A stretch of DNA of 64,000 bases from Acidimicrobiaceae bacterium (GTDB lineage: Bacteria; Actinomycetota; Acidimicrobiia; Acidimicrobiales; RAAP-2), in NCBI GenBank assembly GCA_003152015.1, contig PLZF01000096.1, positions 62,001 through 126,000 of the forward strand, given 5' to 3'. Below are positions 43,422-50,629 of this stretch, piece after piece. Under the pieces are notes generated by a model. That model had not been told where the DNA came from, did not search any database, and was given only the letters and a program-made list of their open reading frames with translations. The position numbers and the translations under genes are program-made. Positions within the stretch are counted from its first letter, which is position 1; every line of letters starts with the position of its first letter.

Positions 43422-44981
43422 TCAGAGCTCTCCGGCCCAGTCGCGTTCGTTCAGAATCTCTGACAGTCGTGCCAAAAAGCGTGCCACGTAGGCTCCGTCG
43501 ACGGCACGGTGGTCGAAGGTCATCGCAGCCAATCCCACCGAATGAATGGCTATCGACTCACTGCCATCGGGGAGCACCACCACAACGGGTTTCCTCGACA
43601 CACCATCGGTGGAGAGGATTGCCACCTGCGGCTGATTGATGATCGCCCCGGTCAGCATGGTGCCGAACGGACCAGCGTTGGTGATCGAGAATGTCCCTCC
43701 GCTGATGTCGTCCGCATTCAATGTTTTGGTGCGGGCACGATGAGCCACCTCGTGGATGCGCCGAGCCATTCCCCGCAACGTCAACTCTTCTGCGTGGTGC
43801 ACCACCGGAACGATGAGGCCCTCGTTGTCGAGGTCAACCGCAATCCCGAGGTTGATATCGTGATGAACAATCAGTGCATCTTCACCAACTGACGCGTTGA
43901 GGTGAGGAAAATCGCCCAGCGCCTCCACCGTGGCCCTTGCCGCGAAAGGCAGGTAGGTGAGGCTGAATCCCTCCTCCGCCTTGAATCGCTCGCCGTGAGA
44001 CCGGCGTACCCGCTCGACTCGTTCGTAGTCGACCTCTTTCACCATCAGAGTGTGGGCCGAGGTGGCCTTGGAACGCACCATGTGCTCGGCGGTGCGACGG
44101 CGAATATTGGTGAACGGCAACACCTCGTCCAGGCCATCACCACGGGGAACTGCCGCGTCAGTAGCCAGCGGTCGGGCAACCGGAGCCGGAGCCGTGCCGG
44201 AGTCAGGCACTGCAACTGGCTTCTCCGTGCCCCCGATTGGAGCGGCGGAACCTCCCGATGCGATGACAGCCTCCACGTCGTCCCTGGTGATTCGGCCACC
44301 GAGACCGGTTCCGGTCACCGAACCGGCGTCGATGCCGTGTTCGCTGAGCAGTTTGCGAACCACCGGTGAGAGGACCAAACCATCGCTTGACCGGACAGAG
44401 GCCACCGCGGCGGCCGGTGGAGTCGCAGGCGCAGCCGTCGGGGGGGGTGAAACCGGAGCAGCAGCCTCAGACGCAGGTGCCTGGCTGGCCACGGTTGCCC
44501 CGGTTTCCGAAGTTGCCGCTGGCTCCGAAGTTGCCCCTGGCTCCGAAGTTGCCCCTGTTTCCGAAGTTGCCCCTGTTTCCGAAGTTGCCGCTGGCTCCGA
44601 AGTTGCCCCTGTTTCCGAAGTTGCCGCTGGCTCCGAAGTTGCCGCTGGCTCCGAAGTTGCCGCTGGCTCCGAAGTTGCCGCTGGCTCCGAAGTTGCCGCT
44701 GGCTCCGAAGTTGCCGCTTCGGGCGCGTCCGAACCGTTGGTCGATCCGCTGTCGCCGATAACAGCCAAGCGAACCCCGACATCCACTGTGTCCCCTTCTT
44801 CCACCAGTATCTCGGTGAGGACGCCACCGGCCGGAGAAGGGACCTCTGAATCGACTTTGTCGGTTGACACCTCAAACAGAGGCTCGTCCCGCTGGACCTC
44901 CTCACCCACGGACTTCAACCATTTGGTGATCGTTCCTTCGGTCACCGTCTCACCCAACTGCGGCATGGTCACATCAGGCAA
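43422..44981 (-). CDS. 2-oxoacid dehydrogenase E2 (dihydrolipoyl acyltransferase)
   Basis: A 519-residue E2. One lipoyl domain (residues ~1-80) carries Lys42 in STDKVDSEVPSP. Next is a long Ala/Thr/Ser/Glu/Pro linker made of hexapeptide repeats, then a peripheral subunit-binding domain (LSPVVRKLLSEHGIDAGSVTGTGLGGRITRDDVEA). The acyltransferase core ends with FDHRAVDGAYVARFL (catalytic His near 491). It could serve pyruvate, 2-oxoglutarate or branched-chain complexes; SucB/PDH-type E2 is most likely. The ATG overlaps the lpd stop by 8 bases. Confidence 0.92.
   Translation of the reverse strand: MPDVTMPQLGETVTEGTITKWLKSVGEEVQRDEPLFEVSTDKVDSEVPSPAGGVLTEILVEEGDTVDVGVRLAVIGDSGSTNGSDAPEAATSEPAATSEPAATSEPAATSEPAATSEPAATSETGATSEPAATSETGATSETGATSEPGATSEPAATSETGATVASQAPASEAAAPVSPPPTAAPATPPAAAVASVRSSDGLVLSPVVRKLLSEHGIDAGSVTGTGLGGRITRDDVEAVIASGGSAAPIGGTEKPVAVPDSGTAPAPVARPLATDAAVPRGDGLDEVLPFTNIRRRTAEHMVRSKATSAHTLMVKEVDYERVERVRRSHGERFKAEEGFSLTYLPFAARATVEALGDFPHLNASVGEDALIVHHDINLGIAVDLDNEGLIVPVVHHAEELTLRGMARRIHEVAHRARTKTLNADDISGGTFSITNAGPFGTMLTGAIINQPQVAILSTDGVSRKPVVVVLPDGSESIAIHSVGLAAMTFDHRAVDGAYVARFLARLSEILNERDWAGEL
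44509..44724. repeat. Twelve tandem 18-bp units in the E2 linker
   Basis: Every 18 bases from 44509 the sequence gaagttgcc recurs, followed by cctgtttcc, cctggctcc or gctggctcc. On the coding strand the units give EPAATS, EPGATS or ETGATS. Later units are identical to each other, which suggests recent expansion. Confidence 0.95.
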
Positions 44982-46470
44982 CGTGAAGCCCCCTTCCGGT
45001 CAAGGCCAGCACTGTCTCACCAAAGGTCTCCGACAACGAGGGGTGCGGCTGGATGAACTGTGCCACCTCGTCAGGAGTGGCCTCCCAGTTGACTGCCAGA
45101 TACCCGGCACCCAACTGCTCAGTGACCCATGGCCCAGCCATGTGGACTCCGAGGATCTTTCCCGCGGTCCCGTCAGGACGACGCTGGGCAATGACCTTGA
45201 CGACACCCTCGGTGTCCCCGATGATGCGAGCTCGACTGTTGCCGCCGAAAGGATCCTTCTTCACCACGATGTCGTACCCCGCCTCCTTGGCGGCTTCCTC
45301 GGTCAGACCCGCGAACGCCACCTCGGGATGGCAATAGATCGCCCAGGGCACCCGGTCATAGTCCACCGGGAGTACGGGCTCTCCCAGAATCGACTTGATG
45401 ACCACAATCGCTTCTGCAAATCCCACGTGGGCGAGCTGCGGTGTGTTTGCCACTACGTCACCTACCGCCCAAACCCCCGGCGCCGCCGTGAGCATCGTTT
45501 CGTCCGCCACCACAAATCCCCGCTCATCGATGATCACTCCGGTCCCTTCGGCCAGGAGCCCGTCGGTGCGGGGGCGCCGGCCCACAGAGACGACAACCGC
45601 ATCGACCGCCAACTTCTCGCCGTCACCATAGAGAACAACTGTCCCTTGGCCGGAAGGGTCAGGCGTGTGGCCCTGCAGCTGCATGCCGGCTTTGACATCG
45701 ATCCCTCGTTTTCGGAAGGACCTGGCCACCACGTTGGCCACGTCGGAGTCACACCCGGTCAGGATGGTCGGCAGCGCCTCGAACACGGTCACCTTGGAGC
45801 CCAGATCGGCGAAGAGGGAGGCGAACTCGCACCCGATGGCGCCGCCACCGACGACAGCCACTGAGGCCGGGAGCGTGTCGAGGGCCAGGACTTCGTCCGA
45901 CGTCATCACGACGGTGCCATCGACATCGAAGCCGGGGATCGTCCGGGGCAGGGAGCCGGCGGCGAGCACGACATCGGTACCGGTGATCTCCGTCGTCGAC
46001 CCATCGTTCCCGGCGATTCGGACCTGGTGATCGGGCAGCAGCGTGCCGGTCCCGTTGAACACGGCGATACCCCGCCCCTTCAAGAGCCCGGACAGCCCCT
46101 TGAACAACTGGTCGACGACCTGTTGTTTGCGGGCCTGGCTCACCGCGAATTCCACTATCGGCTTCGCATCATCGGCCGTACCGCTGCCGATCCCGAATTG
46201 AGATGCACCCGCCACTGTGCGATAGACAGCCGCGGTTTCGAGGAATTCCTTGGCCGGTACGCACCCCCGGTGCAGGCAGGTACCCCCTACCTTGTCGAGC
46301 TCGACGATTGCCGTCGACAGCCCGGCGGCTGCCCCATACAGCGCGGCCGCGTACCCCCCGGGACCCCCACCGATAATGACGACGTCGTAAGTGCCGTTTG
46401 CACCTTCCTCGGCCCCGTCGCGCCCCGATGCCCTGTGCTCTGATGCCACCTCGGGTTCCGTGGGAACCAC
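44974..46470 (-). CDS. lpd: Dihydrolipoamide dehydrogenase (E3)
   Basis: A 498-residue flavoprotein disulfide reductase. About 27 poorly conserved residues precede VVIIGGGPGGYAAALYGA (FAD). The redox disulfide is Cys65/Cys70 in GGTCLHRGCVPAKEFL. NAD binding is at VVGGGAIGCEFASLFADLG, and the second FAD motif is GVWAVGDVV. The C-terminal active His-Glu is in QPHPSLSETFGE. It reoxidises the E2 lipoyl arm. It is the first gene of the lpd-E2-lipBA operon. Confidence 0.95.
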   Translation of the reverse strand: MVPTEPEVASEHRASGRDGAEEGANGTYDVVIIGGGPGGYAAALYGAAAGLSTAIVELDKVGGTCLHRGCVPAKEFLETAAVYRTVAGASQFGIGSGTADDAKPIVEFAVSQARKQQVVDQLFKGLSGLLKGRGIAVFNGTGTLLPDHQVRIAGNDGSTTEITGTDVVLAAGSLPRTIPGFDVDGTVVMTSDEVLALDTLPASVAVVGGGAIGCEFASLFADLGSKVTVFEALPTILTGCDSDVANVVARSFRKRGIDVKAGMQLQGHTPDPSGQGTVVLYGDGEKLAVDAVVVSVGRRPRTDGLLAEGTGVIIDERGFVVADETMLTAAPGVWAVGDVVANTPQLAHVGFAEAIVVIKSILGEPVLPVDYDRVPWAIYCHPEVAFAGLTEEAAKEAGYDIVVKKDPFGGNSRARIIGDTEGVVKVIAQRRPDGTAGKILGVHMAGPWVTEQLGAGYLAVNWEATPDEVAQFIQPHPSLSETFGETVLALTGRGLHVA

Positions 46471-46541
46471 CTCCGATCTCGACAGTGAATGCCCGCTTGC
46501 TACAACACCCTCAGCCTATAGGGAGGAGTCCAACAACCACC

Positions 46542-47423
46542 TTACGAAAGAACCCGCTGACGGAAGTTCCGGAGCCCGAGGCCAAGGAAGAGGGCGGTGA
46601 ACCCGACCAGGACCGGGTACACCACGTAGAGATGCATATGCGAGGCATTGGTAAAGGCCGCCCGCATACCCTCGTTGACGTAGATCAACGGGTTGGCCAG
46701 CACGATCGTCTGCAACCAGTGCCATCCGCCCACCTGGACCGGGGCCAAGCGGGTCCACTGGTAGTAAGTGCCGCCGAGGAAGGTGACCGGGAGGATGACG
46801 AAACCGAACATCAACCCGATGTTGCGCGGTTCGAAGGTGGTACCGAGGAACAACCCCAGCGAGGTCATGCCGACACAGGCGAGGGGAATCATGGTGAGGA
46901 TGATCCACCAGTGCAGATTCAAGTGGGCCTCGGCCCGGCTGGCATGGACGACCGACGCAATCGGCAGCACGATGACCGCCGAGATCGCACCCTGCACCGC
47001 CCCCGAAAGCACCTTTGCCAGCGCCACCAGCCAAATCGGGCACGGAGCCTGCACCCGGTCCTCGATCTCGCGGGTATAGCCAAACTCCTGTGCCATCGTC
47101 AGGGCGACCGATTGCACCCCCTGGAACAGGATGGAAATTCCCACCACTCCCGGAACGAGAACGGTGGCGAATGCCGATTCGGCGCCGGAGCCTCCGCCTC
47201 CACCGATCCCCTGGCCGATCTTGGGAAAGACATACAGGAAGACCAGGCACAAGAGGAAGGGCTGGACGACAGTTCGGATGACGAACTCGATGAAGTGCTT
47301 TCTCAGCACCAGCAAGTCCCGCAGAATCAGCGCCCACAGGGCGATCCGGCTGGCGGACGCCGCCGAGCGGGTCGGCCGCAACTCGATACGTGCACCCGTG
47401 AACGAGGCATCAGTGGTGCTCAT
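46542..47423 (-). CDS. ABC-2 type transporter permease
   Basis: A 293-residue integral membrane protein with about six hydrophobic helices (for example FLLCLVFLYVFPKIG, GAISAVIVLPIASVV, LYVVYPVLVGFTALFLGLGL) and the ABC-2 region FGFVILPVTFLGGTYYQWTRL. Its start overlaps the ATPase stop by one base (TGATG). The pair resembles DrrA/DrrB-like exporters for lipids, antibiotics or polysaccharides. The substrate is unknown. Confidence 0.9.
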   Translation of the reverse strand: MSTTDASFTGARIELRPTRSAASASRIALWALILRDLLVLRKHFIEFVIRTVVQPFLLCLVFLYVFPKIGQGIGGGGGSGAESAFATVLVPGVVGISILFQGVQSVALTMAQEFGYTREIEDRVQAPCPIWLVALAKVLSGAVQGAISAVIVLPIASVVHASRAEAHLNLHWWIILTMIPLACVGMTSLGLFLGTTFEPRNIGLMFGFVILPVTFLGGTYYQWTRLAPVQVGGWHWLQTIVLANPLIYVNEGMRAAFTNASHMHLYVVYPVLVGFTALFLGLGLRNFRQRVLS

Positions 47424-48394
47424 CAGTCCCGTAGCTCCTTCCCAGTCAAGTTGATGAAGACCGTCTCGAGACTCGGCGCCGTCACCGAGAGGTCGATCAC
47501 CGGAAATCCCCCGCCTTCGGCGGCCGCCATCACCTTGGGAAGCAGTCGCTCATGGCCCTTCACATGAAGTTCCACTCCCCCTTCCACCGAGCGGGTGCGG
47601 GTGACACCTTGGATCTCATCGGTGAGCAACCGGGCCAACGCCTCCCGATCACCGACGGCCGTCACGTTGACGATGGTGTCGGCGTCGATGCCCCGCTTGA
47701 GCGCGGCCGGGGTGTCCAGAGCCAGAATTTTCCCGTGATCCATGATCGCCACCCGCTGGCACAGTAAGTCGGCTTCTTCCATGTAATGGGTGGTGAGCAG
47801 AATCGTCTGGCCGTCGGCGTTGAGCTGGCGGAGGATGTCCCATAGGGCCAGCCGGCTCTGGGGGTCGAGACCGGCGGTCGGCTCGTCGAGGAAGAGCACC
47901 GCCGGACGGTGGAACACGGCCCGAGCCACCATCAACCGCTGCGCCATCCCACCAGACAGGGCCTCCACCGAACTGTTGGCCCACTTCTCCAACTGGAACT
48001 GGCTCAGCAGTTGGTCGGAAGTGCGGCGGGATTCGCCGGCCGGGATCCCGAAGAGCCTCCCGTGAAAATAGAGGTTCTCCCACGCCGTCAGCTGTCGATC
48101 GAGCGTGTTCTGCTGACTGACGATGCCCTGAATCTGTTTGGCCAGGGCCGGATGGGCCACCACGTCGATGCCACCCACAAATGCCCGGCCTTCGGTCGGA
48201 ATCACCCGGGTGGTCAACATGCCGGCCGTGGTGGTCTTACCGGCGCCGTTCGGACCGAGCAGCCCGAAGATCTCTCCTGTCCCCACCGCGAGATCGAGCC
48301 CATCCACCGCCCGGAAATCGGCACCCTTGTACACCTTGGTCAGGCTTTCGGTGCGAATGATGCCCTGATCAGCATCACCTGGGGAGAGGGCCAC
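47423..48394 (-). CDS. ABC transporter ATP-binding protein (DrrA-like)
   Basis: About 323 residues. It has LLGPNGAGKTTTAGML (Walker A), the signature SGGMAQRLMVARAVFHRPAVLFLDEPTAGLDPQSR (including Walker B), and the switch His in LLTTHYMEEADLL. A C-terminal extension of ~80 residues matches drug-export ATPases. The GTG at 48394 lies 2 bases after the DUF2203 stop; upstream codons in this frame are unconserved. It works with the permease downstream. Confidence 0.92.
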   Translation of the reverse strand: MALSPGDADQGIIRTESLTKVYKGADFRAVDGLDLAVGTGEIFGLLGPNGAGKTTTAGMLTTRVIPTEGRAFVGGIDVVAHPALAKQIQGIVSQQNTLDRQLTAWENLYFHGRLFGIPAGESRRTSDQLLSQFQLEKWANSSVEALSGGMAQRLMVARAVFHRPAVLFLDEPTAGLDPQSRLALWDILRQLNADGQTILLTTHYMEEADLLCQRVAIMDHGKILALDTPAALKRGIDADTIVNVTAVGDREALARLLTDEIQGVTRTRSVEGGVELHVKGHERLLPKVMAAAEGGGFPVIDLSVTAPSLETVFINLTGKELRD

Positions 48395-48396
48395 GT

Positions 48397-48762
48397 TTAG
48401 AGGTCCGGCGGCAAAGGAAGCGGCTTTCGACCGGCGAAGCCCTCCTCGGCGAAATGCCACCATCCCAGCTCCTCTTCATCTCGCTTCCAGCACAGGAGAT
48501 AGACGACGCCTTTGTCGGTTACCGCCGGGAAGTCGAGGAGCCCGGACTCGGCGTCCCGCAGCATGATGTCCCTGTCGTGAAGTTCACCCAGTGCAGTCTG
48601 CACATCGACCGGTATACCTGTGGCACCCTTCCCGTCGGAGACAACACGGTGACCGTTGGTCTGGGCCACTACACCCTGGTGCTCACCACGTCGCAGAGCA
48701 TCGATCAGGACTCGCATGCGTGGTAGTTCGGCACGCACCTCGTCTTCGGTCCAGTAGCGCAC
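48397..48762 (-). CDS. DUF2203 family protein
   Basis: A 121-residue small soluble protein. It opens YWTEDEVRAELPRMRVLIDAL, and the end carries the family pattern IMLRDAESGLLDFPAV, VVYLLCWKRDEEELGWWHFAEEGFAGRKPLP. The function of DUF2203 is not known. It is close upstream of the ABC ATPase gene and probably co-transcribed with it. Confidence 0.85.
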   Translation of the reverse strand: MRYWTEDEVRAELPRMRVLIDALRRGEHQGVVAQTNGHRVVSDGKGATGIPVDVQTALGELHDRDIMLRDAESGLLDFPAVTDKGVVYLLCWKRDEEELGWWHFAEEGFAGRKPLPLPPDL

Positions 48763-48876
48763 AGGCGCAGCGTAGGCCCAGGCACGATGTCGGTGCCGGG
48801 ACGGCCATGACGACCGATGCCGGGACGGCCAATCAGCCGCCCCGGCATCCCGATCTCGTATCGAAGAGCTGTCCGG

Positions 48877-49644
48877 CTATTTCGGAGGCATACGGATGCC
48901 ACCGTCGAGTCGGATGACCTCCGCGTTGAGATAGCTGTTTGTGGCAATGTGGGCCACCAACTCACCGAACTCCTTCGGGTTTCCGAGCCGCTTGGGGAAG
49001 TTGACCGACTGGCCGAGGGTCTCTCGGGCCTCTTGGGGCAGCATGGCCAACAATGGCGTGTCGAACAATCCGGGAGCGATGGCCAAAACCCGGATGCCGA
49101 CCACCGCCAGATCGCGAGCGGCGGGAAGCGTCATCCCCACAATCGCGCCCTTGGATGCCGAGTAGGCCAACTGGCCGATCTGACCGTCAAATGCGGCCAC
49201 GGAGGAGGTATTTACGATCACCCCACGTTCGCCGTCTGCCTGAGGCTCAACGGTGGATATGGCAGAGGCGGCTTTGGTCATCACGTTGAACGTGCCGATC
49301 ACGTTCAGGTTCTGAATGAACTGGAACACGCCCAGCTCGTGGGGTGAGCCATCGCGGTTGATGACTCGACCCACCCATCCGGTTCCAGCACAGTTCACGG
49401 CGATGCGGAGGTTCCCGCCGTCGGCGGCCTGATCGACTGCCTTTTGGCAGTCTTCAGGGTCGGTGACGTCACCACCGACGTAGTTGGCGTTGGCGCCGAT
49501 CTCGCCGGCGACCTCTTTGGCCCGCTCTTCGTTCTTATCGAAGATGGTGACCCGTACACCTTCGGCGCCGAGTTTGCGGGCAGTGGCTTCACCGAGGCCA
49601 GATGCGCCCCCGGTGATGATTGCTGAGCTTCCTTTGATCTCCAT
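48877..49644 (-). CDS. SDR family 3-hydroxyacyl-CoA dehydrogenase-like protein
   Basis: A 255-residue classical SDR with ITGGASGLGEATARKLGAEG, NCAGTG, NTSSVAAFDGQIGQLAYSASKGAI (full Ser-Tyr-Lys triad) and IAPGLFDTPLLAMLP. The long block between the NAG motif and the triad (FIQNLNVIGTFNVMTKAA) is like HSD17B10/type II hydroxyacyl-CoA dehydrogenases. It probably acts in fatty acid or steroid side-chain beta-oxidation with NAD. Confidence 0.9.
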   Translation of the reverse strand: MEIKGSSAIITGGASGLGEATARKLGAEGVRVTIFDKNEERAKEVAGEIGANANYVGGDVTDPEDCQKAVDQAADGGNLRIAVNCAGTGWVGRVINRDGSPHELGVFQFIQNLNVIGTFNVMTKAASAISTVEPQADGERGVIVNTSSVAAFDGQIGQLAYSASKGAIVGMTLPAARDLAVVGIRVLAIAPGLFDTPLLAMLPQEARETLGQSVNFPKRLGNPKEFGELVAHIATNSYLNAEVIRLDGGIRMPPK

Positions 49645-50019
49645 GCCAGCAGATTACGGGACCCGGGGCCCGTACCCAAAACTGGAGCCGAATAGCTGTC
49701 TGGGGATGCTTGGTGACCTGCATGTTGGCACCAGGTGAACAGGGTCAACTGCTGCCCTGAACACGTATCAACGTTCGGGAGGAACCGCTGAGAACGGCCA
49801 GGTTGTCGTCGTCTGGACCTTCTGATCACTGACCACGGCCCATGCCGGTTCTGGATTCCACCAAGAGCACTTCGTAACTTTCAGATGTCACCCAGGCAGG
49901 TCGCCAGGGGACGTGGCGTTCTGTCGAGAGCCAGCGCTCTTGGTGACGTCGAGACTCACCAAGGGCAGGCCTGAATCGCCAGGCAGAACGTTGAGGGAGT
50001 TGACGGATCAGCAACCCAA
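49645..50019. other. Intergenic stretch with repeated inverted motif
   Basis: About 375 bases with no recognised gene. The right half contains three copies of a CACCAAGAGC-like decamer in both orientations (see 49859-49966). No RNA gene signature was found. Confidence 0.45.
49859..49966. repeat. Three copies of an inverted decamer, two forming a hairpin
   Basis: CACCAAGAGC at 49859-49868 is the exact reverse complement of GCTCTTGGTG at 49936-49945. The latter pairs with CACCAAGGGC at 49957-49966. The closest pair forms an 11-bp stem (one G-T pair) with a 9-base loop. It could be a terminator, an operator or the end of a lost element. Confidence 0.55.
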
Positions 50020-50490
50020 TTACTGGAGTGCCGCCGCCTCAGTGGCCAACTGGTCCACCAGATCGTTCATGGGATCACCCGAGTGGCCCTTGACCCACTC
50101 GAAGGTCACCCGACGATCCCCATCGAGGGCCAACGCGAAGAGCATCTCCCACAGGTCGCGATTGGCCACAGGTTTCCCCTGGGAGTTCCGCCACCCCTTC
50201 CGCTTCCACCCGACCCACCACTTCTGGCGAAAACAGTTCACGACATAGGTCGAGTCGCTGACCACATGGATAGTCCCCTCGATCGACCGCAAGGCCTCCA
50301 CCACCGCCATGATCTCCATGCGCTGATTGGTGGTGTGGGGCTCCCCTCCGCTACCCGAGGCGTCACTGCGGGTTCCCGAGCGCTCACCATCGACAACCCA
50401 ACCCCATCCGCCCGGTCCGGGGTTTCCCCGGCATGCCCCGTCCGTATAGACGACGGTGACCTCGTCAGTGATGCCCTGGGTCGCTCTCAT
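50020..50490 (-). CDS. rnhA: Ribonuclease HI
   Basis: A 156-residue RNase H. It shows VVYTDGACRGNPGPGGWGW (first Asp), the Glu in TNQRMEIMAVVEAL, SDSTYVVNCF (second Asp), the WWVGWKRKGWRNSQGKPVANRDLW handle, and VKGHSGDPMNDLVDQLA (last His/Asp). It removes RNA from RNA-DNA hybrids. ATG 50490 is chosen; the frame continues upstream into the divergent aceE leader without similarity. Confidence 0.94.
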   Translation of the reverse strand: MRATQGITDEVTVVYTDGACRGNPGPGGWGWVVDGERSGTRSDASGSGGEPHTTNQRMEIMAVVEALRSIEGTIHVVSDSTYVVNCFRQKWWVGWKRKGWRNSQGKPVANRDLWEMLFALALDGDRRVTFEWVKGHSGDPMNDLVDQLATEAAALQ

Positions 50491-50629
50491 CGCCACAGCA
50501 TGCACGCTTATCGGCATCGTCTGCACACTCACCTCCGGTGCTGGCCGGCCACCTGGGGACACTGAGCCGGGATTCTGGACCATTGCAGGCCGCCTTTCGT
50601 TAGCGCCGAACCAGTGGGAGCATGGGTGC

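Noticed and set aside
44509-44724. Possible CRISPR array
   Set aside because: The 18-bp units are directly adjacent without spacers and encode the E2 linker in frame. The same holds for 6791-6859 and 54776-54866.
44050-45864. 604-codon plus-strand ORF opposite E2 and lpd
   Set aside because: It is antisense to two well-supported genes and its sequence is the mirror of the linker repeats (repeated GSEVA); no domain is seen.
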